Shown: piece by piece, positions 47,346 to 58,699 of the stretch
Numbering within the stretch: position 1 is the stretch's first letter
Layout: each line of letters starts with the position of its first letter
From: Capsicum annuum
Taxonomy: Eukaryota > Streptophyta > Magnoliopsida > Solanales > Solanaceae
DNA length: 64,000 nt
Assembly: GCF_002878395.1 (NCBI RefSeq)
Contig: NC_061121.1
Span: 135,652,756 to 135,716,755, forward strand
Direction of reading: 5' to 3'
Made by a program: the position numbers and the translations under genes
Notes under the pieces: model-generated
The model's database searches: none
Told to the model about the DNA's origin: nothing
What the model saw: only the letters and a program-made list of their open reading frames with translations

Positions 47346-47472
47346 GTACATTAACACTCTTAATCTTTGTAATTTTCTTCACCGGTGCTTTTTCACATGT
47401 TCAAGAATTTTTTTCGGTGTGTCACCATCATCAGTTAGAGATATGAACAACAAATCACATATATAAAATTTA

Positions 47473-47780
47473 GGAAAAAATGTGCGAAAAATATCTGTAC
47501 TTAGGCGAAATTTGCAATTACGCATCCTGAACTTTGCAGGGGTTCTATGACCCGCCTAGATTATTTTTTATCATATTTAATTGACATATATTTGCCCCTT
47601 ATCAAACCTTTTTTTCTTACGCATTTAATGTGCGTGAAATACACGAGTGGTTCAAGTGCCAAATATATGTAAGTTAAATACGATAAAAAATAGTTTAGGA
47701 GATCATAGGGCCCTCGCAAAGTTCAGGATGCATAACTGTAAATTTTGCCAAAGTATAAATATTTTTTGCACATTTTCCCC
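47473..47780. mobile_element. Fold-back MULE-like MITE, 308 bp
   Basis: Almost the whole element is an inverted repeat. The left half has AATGTGCGAAAAATATCTGTA, GCATCCTGAACTTTGC and TTTTTTATCATATTTAA; the right half carries their reverse complements. The flanks TAAAATTTA (47464-47472) and TAAAACTTA (47781-47789) are a 9-bp duplication with one change. Transcripts would fold into one long hairpin. Confidence 0.85.
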
Positions 47781-47872
47781 TAAAACTTAACTTACCAACA
47801 ACGGAAGGAAAAACGAGACCAATGATTAACGTAACTATAAGTAATGTAGATGAATTTGATAACCCCATATCA

Positions 47873-48133
47873 AGGGCGGATCTAGGGGCCCGGGTGGGGG
47901 TTCCCGAGAATCCAGTAACTTTTGTGTGAATCTAGTATTTACATAGAAAAATATAGTAAATATATAAGAATTATAAGCTGGGAACTCATAAACAAAGTGT
48001 GTTGTTGGTCTAGTGGAGTAGAGAGACTTGTAAAAGTTTTATTGACCATTGTGGGTTCAAATCCCCTTAATTATTATTATTTTTCAATCTAACATGGAGA
48101 ACCCACAAGCTTTAAATCCTAGATCCACCTCTA
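47873..48133 (+). mobile_element. hAT-like MITE carrying Pol III-type boxes
   Basis: Ends AGGGCGGATCTAGG and CCTAGATCCACCTCTA are inverted repeats. The 8-bp duplication CCATATCA is perfect at 47865-47872 and 48134-48141, as in hAT elements. Inside, on the plus strand, are an A-box-like and a B-box-like motif at tRNA-like spacing (listed separately). The element is thus a DNA-transposon-type MITE with a tRNA-like module. No coding sequence. Confidence 0.82.
48006..48064 (+). promoter_or_regulatory. Candidate internal RNA polymerase III promoter (A and B boxes)
   Basis: TGGTCTAGTGGA (48006-48017) fits the A-box consensus TRGYNNARNNGG, and GGTTCAAATCC (48054-48064) fits the B-box GGTTCRANNCC. 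They are 36 nt apart. The surroundings resemble the D arm and T arm of a tRNA, perhaps tRNA-Gly, but no proper anticodon or acceptor stem is present, so this is not a tRNA gene. A short T-run follows at 48083-48087. Confidence 0.6.
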
Positions 48134-48467
48134 CCATATCAATAAAAATTCAAAAAAATTTCATGCAGATATAAAAAGAAGGAAACACAATATTCATTTT
48201 GTACGTCCATACTATGGGATGGGATATGAAAAGAACTTGAAATTTAAGAAGATAATAAAACTTATTTTGACTAATTTAAGAGTATTAGTTTTTATTTTTT
48301 CCTTCAAATGGTTAAAGATACCAAAAAGTAAATTAGTTATTGTTCAAAAGGGAGGGTATCGAAAATAACGTTAAACGACACTTTCAACAGATTATATATG
48401 ATTCCCTTCGGATCATTTTAATTGCCACAGTTTTGTTTTACATGTCTTAAAAAACTATTACTCCCTC

Positions 48468-48670
48468 CGTTCAAATTTACTTGTAACTAATTTTTTAATT
48501 AAATTTTTTACTTTTACTTATCATTTTTATTTATTCGCTAAACTAATTTCACAATGTAATAGTAACTCTCAATTAATAGAGTAATATGGTAAAATAGTTA
48601 TTTTAATAATTATTTTCTTGATGAGTTTGACAAGTCAAAATGTGACAAGTAAAAATGAATAAAAGAAATA
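48468..48670. mobile_element. Degenerate Stowaway-like MITE
   Basis: Left end CTCCCTCCGTTCAAATTTAC after a TA. The right end GACAAGTAAAAATGAATAAA matches the inverted repeat but has lost the terminal CGGAGGGAG. Confidence 0.65.
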
Positions 48671-48718
48671 TTTTATTTAGTCATGGAAATTTTTTAATTT
48701 TTTTTTTCAATTTTATTA

Positions 48719-49784
48719 GGGCAAACACATCATTAGACTCCTAAATGTAGCATGAACTTTCACATTGATACCTAAAGTGGACGTTGTTCATTTTAAACGT
48801 CTAAATTAGTGTCCACTGTGTTATTTTGGCACTTTTTACACAGTGACAAATCGTGTGTATTTTACTCATTGAAGGCGCGTGGAAGGCTTTTTTGATTGAT
48901 GTGGCGTCAAAGTTGGCTTCCAACAGTAATATTAAACCATCCCCATTAATTTATACCTTCCTCATTTTTAGCCACTATTTTTTCAATCTTAAGCTTCTTC
49001 AATGGTGAAAACGTGTTGAGAAAGATTTTAGAGTTGGATAGACATCTCTATGTAGATTAGATTTAATTTGATAGTTAACTTGATGCTAAATTTTGTACCA
49101 ATAGTAAAGCCCAAAATTCACTTGATGAAATCACATTCTTGAATTTTATTTCAACAGTTAACTTGGTGTTCCATTTTTCTGTAGTGAAACTGAGTTTCAA
49201 CCTTTAAAAAAAGGAGTTTCAAGCTTAAAAAATAGATATCAGTCTTTCCTCTTTCTGTTTTATATATAAATAAGTAAATCATAAACCCATTTACAATTGA
49301 AACGAAAAAGAGGTGGGTGGGTGCTGCAGAAGATGAATTTAGGGATGAGGGTATTAGAGAAGACAATTGTAGAGGGTGGTGTTAGAGAAGACGATTGAGG
49401 GAGGGGGGCAGCAAACGATTTTGGGGGTGGGGGTGTTGGAGAAGAAGACTTGTGGGAGGGGGTATTAGAGAAGACAACTTGGGGGAGGGGGGGGGGGGGG
49501 GGGTTTCCAAATGTCATCGATTCAATGATTTTTTTAATTTTAATCAAATTAATTGTTTAAACTTTATTTTTGGAGAGGAATGACAAATGTCCTCATTTCA
49601 TTCGTCACTTTACATGCCATCAAGAGAGTGTAATACATGCATATTATATATTTTTGCTGATTGTGCAAAAGGTGTCAAAATGACACAATAAAATACTAAT
49701 TTAGGTGTTTAAAATGAATAGCGTTCACTTTAGGCGCCAAAGTGAAAGTTCGTGTTAAGCTTTGGATCCTGACAATGTGTTTGA
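48719..49784. mobile_element. Long-TIR MULE-like element B with G-rich minisatellite
   Basis: Inverted repeats of about 130 bp share phrases such as ACGTTGTTCATTTTAAACG/CGTCTAAATTAGT and their complements near 49700. Flanks ATTTTATTA (48710-48718) and CTTTTATTT (49785-49793) agree at seven of nine positions, so the target duplication is probable but eroded. The inside matches element A in reverse orientation, for example the GATGTGGCGTCAAA block at 48899. It contains a G-rich array. Confidence 0.78.
49312..49503. repeat. G-rich minisatellite ending in a 17-base G run
   Basis: The unit TTAGAGAAGACnATTG followed by GGGGGTGGGGG-type runs recurs about five times. A pure G17 run is at 49487-49503. 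There is strong G-quadruplex potential on the plus strand. It creates a proline-rich minus-strand frame (49260-49547) that is not a gene. Confidence 0.88.
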
Positions 49785-49948
49785 CTTTTATTTTATATGA
49801 TTTGAAAATTAACATTTGACCATAAAAATATTTGAATAATAAATTAAAGAAACTTGACTAAGAAAATATCTAGAGACACTACAAATAACTCTAGTCTTTT
49901 TTCTTTTTTAAAAAAATTAATCCATTCATTACTTAACATCATGGGACA

Positions 49949-50675
49949 TGGTTGAGAATGAGAATGAAAAAATCAAGTATTTCAGTAAGACTTGCTGAAA
50001 AACATGCTGACAAGGAGAAGCAGAAAACTCTTTCGAGGCCAAGTTCATATGGGCCAACTACGACGCAAAGTTTTGGGCCAATTCTAAAGAAGACATTGCC
50101 CAATTTCCTTCAACCCAAGAATTGCCATTTGGATGATTACAAATCAGATTCTCAAGATTCTTATTAGTTGTAAATATTTGCAGTGTTTTCCTAGTATAGA
50201 CAGGATATGTTATAATATTTAGTTTTCTAGCATAGTACAAAATCTGGATAGAGCTTATTTTGTTCCTTTATATTATACCCATACTTAAAATAAAAAAAAT
50301 CAAGTATTTTAGTAAGACTTGCTAAAAAACATGCTGACAAGGAGAAGCAGAAAACTCCTTTGAGGTCAAGTTCATATGGGCTAACTACGGCGCAAAGATT
50401 GGGCCAATTTTGAAGAAGACATTGCCCAATTTCCTTCAACCTAAGTATAACCATTTGGATAATTACAAATCAGATTCTCAAGATTGTTATTAGCTATAAA
50501 TATTTGCAGTGTTTTCCTAGTATAGCACAAGATGTGTTATAATATTTAGTTTTCTAGTATAGTACAAAATCTGGATAGAGGTTATTTTGTTCCTTTATAT
50601 TCTACCTATTTTTGTATATATACATGTATTCTTGAATGATGAAATACATAAAAAAATTTTCCATCTCTATTTACA
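49949..50675 (+). repeat. copia-2 5' LTR with internal 327-bp tandem duplication
   Basis: The start TGGTTGAGAATG is inferred from typical TGTTGAGAATG starts. The end TTTACA directly abuts the primer site. A 310 to 320 bp block starting AATCAAGTATTT is present twice (49967-50280 and 50294-50607), about nine in ten positions alike. Each copy contains a TATTATAC or TATATTC TATA-like stretch. The first copy encodes a 71-codon frame (49952-50167) that the second copy breaks with stops, so it is unlikely to be a gene. Confidence 0.75.
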
Positions 50676-50689
50676 TGGTATCAGAGTAA
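50676..50689 (+). promoter_or_regulatory. copia-2 primer-binding site
   Basis: TGGTATCAGAGTAA directly follows the LTR end and is complementary to initiator-Met tRNA at its first 11 bases. Confidence 0.85.
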
Positions 50690-51064
50690 TAAATCCTATT
50701 CTTTCTGCTCTTCATTTACTTTCTTGGCATTCTTCTTCTACCTCATCCTGTCAAAAGAAACAAAAACCATCATCCCAAGTGCTGCTGCAACACAGACTGG
50801 ACAATTGGTACGTCACCAAATTATTCAAATAAGTCATGTTTTTGTAATTTTTTAAGTTACAACTTTCATACCAATTCGGTCGATTCAAAATAACGAAGGT
50901 ATAAAGGTACAACAATGCATCCCAGTCTGGTTTGAAGAGGAGTGAGACTGGGGACTGTCTTATAATAAAGAGTGCACTCTCTTATTTGATGTGCACTATA
51001 TTATTGTGTCCTATTTCTTAAGGAGTCATTCAAAATTAAACTGTGTTTTCACATCAAAAATTAT

Positions 51065-52413
51065 TTGCAGATGATCCAAACCTATCTCGATTGTAATAAT
51101 TCTATTTTTCTGCATTCATCAGATGCACCTAGTATGAACCTTGTGAACAATAGTTTCAAAGGTAGCAGATACCAAGGGTGGAGGAGATCTATGTTTATTG
51201 CACTCTCCGCTAAAATAAATTGGGGTTCATCAATGGTATGTGACTTGAGCCTCAATCTACTGCCAAAGACTTTGTATCATGGAGTAGATGCAATGACATG
51301 GTAACTACTTGGTTACTCAAATCTTTACCAAAATATATAGTTGGGTCTGTGATTTATTCAAGAACAACAAACGATCTGTAGATGGACCTTGAACAAAGAT
51401 TTGGATAATCAAACAAGGAAAAATTATACCACCTGCAAAAGGAGATAGCTGGATTACTGCAGATATCCAGTGATGTAGCAGGATATTTCACAAAATTGAA
51501 GAGATTGTGGGATGAGTTGGATTTGCTCAATTCAGATAGCATTTGCAACTGTGTACGTGAGTGTAAAGGAAAATCTATGTTAATCCTCAATTTCAGTCTA
51601 ATAGTTCATCCTTCATGACAGAAAATCAAATTCAACAACAAAAATTTGATAACCAAGAACAAAGGTTTGGGAACCAAATTTAATCACAACAAAGACCCGG
51701 AAACCATTCCCAAGGATAAAAGATTTTAGGTAAAAATTAGAGGTTCAATCAACCACGAAAGAATGGAGAAGTCAATAAAAAGAAGTACAATCTCAATGTA
51801 AGTTGTACCTATTGCTTGAAAATTGGACATCAAGAAGATAATTGTTATAGACTAATTGAGTTTCCAAATGATTTTCAATTCAAAAAAAGGTTACAAGGAA
51901 CAATAAAAGGAAATGCAATAGTTATAGAAGATGAATATGGAGGTATCAATAATGGGAATGATCTCTCTAATAGAGACATCATCAATCAGCTAAGTAAGGA
52001 TTAAATCTTACAAACAAGGCAAATATTCCATTAAGGATAGAAAAATGCATCAGGAAGCGGTAACTTGGACATAAAATGTCAATGCTGTGGCTAGTACCAT
52101 AACTAAGTACTCTGGTTCTTATTTCTATATTTATAATTCAAAGTCTTGGATAATAGACTTAGGAGCATCAGAGCATATGTGTTTTGACTCAAATTATTTT
52201 CTCAAACTCATACTTCTCCCTATATCTCTAATCATAAATTTACCCAGTTATTACAAAATTAAAGTCACTCATACAAAAAGCATTAGGATACTCCCTAATT
52301 ACACTCTGGAAAATGTTATTTTTGTCCTTTCTTTCAAATATAATCTACTATCTGTCAATAGATTTTGTGGACAGTCCAAGTGTTTTCTCATCATTGAAAG
52401 TTGTATTATGTAG
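51065..52413 (+). pseudogene. copia-2 gag, zinc knuckle and protease remnant
   Basis: 51065-51304 encodes the gag N-terminal region with FLHSSDAPSMNLV, YQGWRRSMFIALSAK and a KINWG stretch, typical of copia gag. A CCHC knuckle (CTYCLKIGHQEDNC) is at 51804-51846. 52087-52413 is the aspartic protease, with SWIIDLGASEHM. The active-site triad reads Asp-Leu-Gly (52156-52164) where Asp-Thr/Ser-Gly is expected, which should abolish catalysis. Stops follow 51304, 52004 and 52413. Confidence 0.88.
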
Positions 52414-52559
52414 GACCTTTTAATGAGGAGAAAACAAATTTGGTGAGGCTAGAGAAGGTCTATATCTGTTAGAGTTGGTAAGTCTTGAATTCACTAGTTT
52501 ATCTAATGTAGTTTTTTTTCAAAAGAAAGTTTTTTCAATCTTTTCCAGTTAGTTTCCCT

Positions 52560-54430
52560 TTCTCAGCAAATGCAACATCTAACATAGCCTTGTGGCATGC
52601 TAGACTAGGGAATTTTCCATATTCTGCAATGAAATAGTTCAATTTTATTTCACTTCTTTCTGATTTTACTTGTGCTTGTGAAAGTTGTTTTCTTGCAAGA
52701 CAAACAAGATTGCCTTTCTCTACTAGCCAATTGTCTCCAAAAGGATTTTTGAGTTAATTCACATAGATACTTGGGGGCCTTTTAAGGTTTCCATTTATAA
52801 TGGCTATAAGTACTTTCTTTCTATTGTTGATGATTTTAGTAGAGGCACTTGGACATTCCTGTTGACTATCAAGAGTAATGGCTTCTTAGTTTTGTAAGAT
52901 TTTTTGCTAATGAAAGAAAGATAGTTCATGTGAAGGTTAAAAAGATCAGGTATGATAATGCTATGGAATTGGGAAAAGGAATACAAGAGGCTAAATTCCT
53001 TAAATCTCAAGGCATACTACATCAAACATCTTATGTTGCTACTTCTCAATAGAAAGGTATTGTTGAGGTAAAACATAGACATTTATTGGAGATTGCAAGG
53101 GCTCTCATTTTTCTATCTAATCTACCTAAGTTTTATTGGGGAGAATGTATCTTGACTGCTATTCACTTAACTAATAGAATACCTTTCATAGTCGTTAAAG
53201 GGTAATCTCTATATTAGGTCATTTTTGGGAAGCTTCCTGTTTATGAAACTTTAAGAGTTTTTGGATGTTTATGTAATGCTTCAACTTTAAGAAGTAATAG
53301 AAATAAGTTTGATCCCAGAGCTACAACTTGTGTATTTTTAGGATATCCTCAAGGACAAATAGAATATAAGTTACTTGAGATTTCAACTACGAAAGTGCTT
53401 GTTTCTAGAGATGTGCATTTCTTAAAGATATTTCCCCTTTTTCCAAATCCAAACCAAATCCAGAATTAATTTTTCCTAGTCTATCCTGTCCTGATCAATA
53501 ACTACAAGCTGATGATATTTATCCTGCCACATCTTTTGTCCCAGATCCTATAACCCAAAAATCCCCAATTTTCTCCTAATAGTCCTAAATCAAATAATCC
53601 ACCAATTCGTACTTCTAGTCCTACTGGAATGCACACACATATTCAATCTCTCAGAAGGTCATAAAGAGAAAACAAATAACCTCCATACTTGAATGATTTC
53701 ATTTGTAATCATGTTTCCTAACAAATGTTTCAGATACTTGTTTTGATCAACCTATAACATCATCAATTTTCTCTTTTGGGGCCTTATAATTATAGAATCA
53801 ACACTTACTAGAGTATATATGTATATTTTTAGACCTACAAGTTATGGAAAAGCTTATTTGAACCCAAGCTGGAGGGAAACAATGAACAAAGAAATTGCAG
53901 TTCTTGATGAAAATCAAACATGGAAGGTAATGGTTCTACCTACAAGAAGGAAGACTTTACTTTGTAAATAGGTGTACAAAATAAAGCAGCATTCTGATGG
54001 GTACATTAAAAGGTAAAAATCTAGATTTGTCATTAGAGAGGATATACGAAGCAAGGTGTAGATTATAGTGAAAATTTTTCTCCTATTGTCAAAATGACGA
54101 TCATTAGATGTCTTCTAGCTGCTGCAGTTAAGAAAGGATGGCCCATTTCTCAACTTTATGTGAATAATACTTTTCTTCATGGATACCTTCAAGAAGAAGT
54201 GTACATGAAGTGCCCACGTGGCATGGTTCCTCCTAGTCCTAATCATGTGAGCATGCTAAGAAAATCTTTGTATGAGCTCAAGCAAGCTTCTGGGCAATGG
54301 TACGCCAAGCTTGTAGGTGCATTGAGCTTCAAAGATTATTAGTTTCTTAAATAGTTATTCTTTGTTCTTTAAGAATAAAGGCAACCTCATTTTATCATTG
54401 TTGTCTATGTCGATGATATTTTAATTACTA
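52560..54430 (+). pseudogene. copia-2 integrase and reverse transcriptase remnant
   Basis: The pre-integrase motif LWHARLGNF is near 52590. The integrase core begins near 52756 (HIDTWGPF, then SIVDDFSRGTW) and its end is near 53065-53210 (VEVKHRHLLEIARAL, YWGECILTAIHLTNR). Reverse transcriptase spans about 53860-54430: [51 protein letters not shown], and an intact YVDD at 54406-54417. The expected second Asp of the palm motif is Asn in LYVNNTF. Many in-frame stops. Confidence 0.88.
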
Positions 54431-54788
54431 GGTATGATCTAGATGAGTTTGCAACTATGAAACTGTTCCTTGATTCAAAATTCAAAATTAAGGACTTAGG
54501 AGAGCTACATTAATTTCTTGGAATAAAGATTTTGCGAGAATCACGTGGATGTATCCTTAGTCAAAGAATGTTTTCTTTAGAATTTTTATAGGAATTTGAC
54601 TGCACAAACTTACCTGTGGTATCTTCCCCACTCGATCCTTTTTCCTAACTTATACTTTCTACACCATTACTATCAGACCCCACAGTTTACAGGTGATTAA
54701 TAAGGAAGATTAATATCACCTCACGCATATGCGGCCCAATTTTTCATTACCAGTTCTATCCCTAAGCTAGTATATGTAGAAACCTTGT

Positions 54789-55137
54789 ATGGATCACTTT
54801 ACAACGACATTCAAGGTTTTGAGATATTTATGGGTAAATCCAAGTCAATGTCTATTTTTTAATTTAGATCCCTCATTTTTGCTAATTGCTTTTTGTGATG
54901 TCGATTGGGCATCATATCGATACATACAAAGATCAGTTAGTGGGTTCTTTATTAGTTTTGAAGGCTCTCCTATTTCTTCGAAATCCAAGAAACAAGCCTC
55001 TATTTCTTTATCCTTAGTAGAATCTGAATATGGGTCCATAAGAAGGGTAACTGTAGAACTAACTTGGATGATGAGAATTCTTCAAGATCTATCTATTTCT
55101 CCATCATTGCCCATGCCAGTTCACTTTGATAGCCAAG
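54789..55137 (+). pseudogene. copia-2 RNase H, 5' part
   Basis: Encodes FCDVDWASYRYIQRSVSGFF, ISSKSKKQASISLSLVESEY and MPVHFDSQ, the copia-type RNase H with its catalytic Asp and Glu. It ends abruptly at the chromovirus insertion. The remainder is at 63865-64000. Confidence 0.88.
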
Positions 55138-57018
55138 TGTCACGACCCAAACCAGGACCTAGTCATGACAGGTATCTCAAGCCCACCATAGATAGAAGAC
55201 TACCCCTTAACCTAACCTCAAGAGTACAACAATAATAATAAAGTGAAAGCCAATAAAGATAGTAATAAAAGAAAAATATATCAAATGAACTTCTAAGAAT
55301 CCAAAACCAACAATCCAACCCATAAGTGTCCACGAGAGCCTCTAAATCCAGAATACCAACCTAGGTCGAGACATGCCTCCAACCATGACAAAGAAAAGTC
55401 ACAATTCCCAAAATATGAAAAGAAACCTAATGAAATGACAAGGCTTTCTGAATATGAAAGCTCACCAATTCACAACAACTCAACAGAAAACCACACCACC
55501 TAATGCTGCATAGAGGTAACAGAATAGTCTTCGAACCCTACATCATGAAATTATGGAGAGTCCTAGGATGGCCAATAGGATAAACACTGACATTTAACTC
55601 AGGAAAGTGATAAAATAATGCCGTGTCCAAAATAATCCAAAACCACATGCACACATTCATATATATATATATATATATACATATATAAGATGCCAGGATA
55701 AGGTAAAGGGTATGAACATGAGATTTTACAATTATTAAACTGGACTGTGTAGCTCTATCTATCTTAAGGGAATCGACAGGTTATATGGATTCTGCTTTCC
55801 CTACTAAAAGGGACCCAGGACGTGTTAGCCGCATGAACGAAGGAAAATCCGAAGGAGGGCTAAAGACACCAAGGCTTTAACCATCCCAAAAATAAAATGT
55901 GTGAACCAAGCACACGGTCATATAGACCCATTCCCTGGACCTCCACCTTAACGGTGAGCTACACAACCCCTTTTAAGCCCAGATTAAAATCACTTTGCAC
56001 ATAATCCCATCATAGAAATAAAGAGTCTTATATTAATGCATTTACCATTTAGTATCGTCATACCAATTATGCTTGCAAGCTCATCTAATATGCCAAACCA
56101 ATCCATGTAATCATTAGAATCCCAAGTCCCATTTTAAAATCCAAACCATGGCCACCATGGGCCTTTCAAATTTGTTTTAACCAATTATCCATTAATGAAA
56201 TGCAACTGGATTTATAAATAAGTTGAATTATGCATCATCTATGTTCAAAAACCAATTACAAAGTGAGTTGGGGTTACTGGCAATACCAAGCCAAAAGTCA
56301 TCAATTTGGAAAAACCCATGTTCCCCATTACAATTCCTATAACAATGCACCCATTCAATCCAAAAATCATAAATTTAATGAATAAATCATCAATTTAAAA
56401 CTTGCTAAAAGTAATTCAAGTGTTACCAATCAAAACCCCTCAACCTAATCTCAAATCCATCAATTTAAAACATATGGATAATGATAAAATAAATGCCACA
56501 ATGTTAAATTAAAGTTAGAAAATGAGATACATGCTTGAAATACACATAGAATTGAAAACAATTTGTAGTTTGGAGCTCGAATGATGAATTCTCTGTAAAA
56601 CCCTTGAATGTTCTTTGTTTTTGAGTTTAAGAGAGAAAGAGGATGATTTGATCTTTGAAAATTGGAGAAAATGGGGTTATTTATGTTATAAGGTTGTAAA
56701 GGGGTAAAAACACCAAAAGTCTCTCACCCCAAATGAAAAAAAAACTACGCAAAATTAAAACATCAGCATGGCACATCGTTATCGCAGAGGGTAGCCTCTA
56801 TTCCACGCCAACATCACGAAGGTTAACCTCCTTGAAACGGCCTTATCGCAGAGACTTACTACCTCAGGGTCCTAAAATGACCCCAAACTCCTTCCAAAAA
56901 ATTCAAAACTTTCCCAAAACACTCTTTTAACATTTCTAAATATATTCAAGTTAAAAATTGACATTACGCACATGGGAGGATCAAAATTAAAATGATTGAA
57001 ATTTTAAGGAGTCTTACA
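55138..57018 (-). repeat. Chromovirus 3' LTR (1881 bp)
   Basis: Starts TGTCACGACCCAAACCAGGA and ends GTCTTACA. It matches 61980-63859. A TA microsatellite at 55659-55679 is in this copy and is reduced in the partner. Confidence 0.92.
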
Positions 57019-57033
57019 TTATCCCCCTTTAGG
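57019..57033 (-). promoter_or_regulatory. Chromovirus polypurine tract
   Basis: The minus strand reads TAAAGGGGGATAATG just before the 3' LTR. Confidence 0.85.
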
Positions 57034-57214
57034 ATTATTCATGTCCGAATGATGATTTAGGAAAATTTTAGCATGAGAATAGCAAGAATACATAAGAATC
57101 AAATGACAAACTCAGAAAGTGACAAGAGGAAAAAACAAAACTAATACCTTAAGCACTCTCACCCAACACGAGGAATTAGAATGGATACTTGACCTTTATA
57201 TTTTCCTCAGCTTC

Positions 57215-58420
57215 TCATGTAGCCTCTTCTATCTTTTGATTTCTCCAAGGAGCCTTCACCGAGGCTACATCCTTGGTCCTCAACCTACAAACTTGCCTAT
57301 CCAATATTTTAATTGGGACTTCCCCATAAGATAAGATATCTGTAACACCAACATCCTCAATAGGCACTTTCAAGGAAGGACCACCCCCACTCTTTTTCAG
57401 CACGGACACATGAAAAATAGGATGAATCAAAGCTAACCTTGTAGACAAATATAACTTATAAGTGACATTCCTATTTCTCCTCAAAATCTAATATGGACCA
57501 TCGTAATGGGCACTGAGCTTCTTTTTCTTCCCAACCTCATGACTTCCTTCATAGGAAACACCTTTAAGACTACCCAATCACTTACTTCAAACTCCAAATC
57601 CCTTTGCCTTACATTTGCATAAGACTTTTGGAGACTCTGAGCAGTCTTAAGTCTTTCTCTAATCACTTTTACCTTATCCATGGCTTTGGTTAACCAAGTC
57701 AGGACCAAAAACCTAGTCTCACCAACCTCAAACCACCTATAATAAGAGACCTAAACCTTCTACTAAAAGGAGCCATTTGAATGATAGAGTGGTAACTATT
57801 GTTGTAAGCAAACTCAATAAGAGGCAAATAATCAAACCAACTACCCTTAAAGTCAATCACACAAGACCTTAGCATATCCTCTAAAGTCCTAATAGTCTGC
57901 TCCGTTCATCCATCCATTTGAGGGTGGAAAGCGGTGCTAAGGTTCACCTGAGAACCCATCTGAAATGAATGCCAAAAGTGAGAAGAAAAATGCATACCTC
58001 AGTGTGAATTAATAGACCCTGGCGCACCATGCAACTTCATAATTTCCTGAATGAACAACTTAGAATAATCCTTTCCTGAGTAGTTAATCCTCACATGTAA
58101 GAAGTGAGCAAACTTAATCATACTGATTGCGGGATCACGGAAGAACCATAATGAAATCCATATTGATCAACTCCCACTTCTATATGGGAAACTCTATAGC
58201 TTGAGACATGCCACCAGGCCTCAAATGCTCAACCTTAACTTGTTAATAAACCATACATCTGTCATCAAAATTTGCTACATCTTTTTTCATATTATTCCAC
58301 CAGTAGATTTTCTTCAAGTCATGATACATATTAGTTAAACCCGGATGAACTATAAATCTGGACTCATGAGCCTTAGTCAGAATCCTTTCCTACAACTTAT
58401 CAACATCAGGAACACACAAT
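57215..58420 (-). pseudogene. Chromovirus integrase and chromodomain remnant
   Basis: 57215-57484 encodes IHPIFHVSVLKK, then VGVTDILSYGEVPIKILDRQV and SVKAPWRNQ, the integrase tail joined to a chromodomain of the type that targets chromatin marks. 57481-57708 encodes integrase C-terminal sequence (VIRERLKTAQSLQKSYAN). The core and zinc-binding region extend to about 58420 in several frames, with interrupting stops. Confidence 0.85.
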
Positions 58421-58699
58421 CTTTCTTGATACCTCAAAATGCCATCTTGCCCAATGTCAAATTCCTTAACCTTTTACTGACCCACGACATCCTTAATCTG
58501 CATAAGTATGGGATCCAAAGCCTATTTTTTCTTCACCTCAGCACCAAGAGATGATTTAATCACTTCTTGAATAATCACTCCCCCATCCCCAGAGTCCAAG
58601 AGATGAACTTCCAACTTAGCCAACCTATGAATGCCTTTCACCAATTTTATTTTCTTCTCATCAATATGGGATAACCTACACATAGACAACCTTCTAAGA

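Noticed and set aside
48001..48068. tRNA gene
   Set aside because: A and B boxes are present, but no proper acceptor stem or anticodon arm can be drawn, so it is called only a Pol III-like promoter.
49260..49547. Minus-strand proline-rich frame of 95 codons
   Set aside because: It is the reverse translation of a G-rich minisatellite within a MULE-like element, with no domain.
49952..50167. 71-codon plus-strand frame in the copia-2 LTR
   Set aside because: It lies wholly within an LTR repeat and the second copy breaks it with stops.
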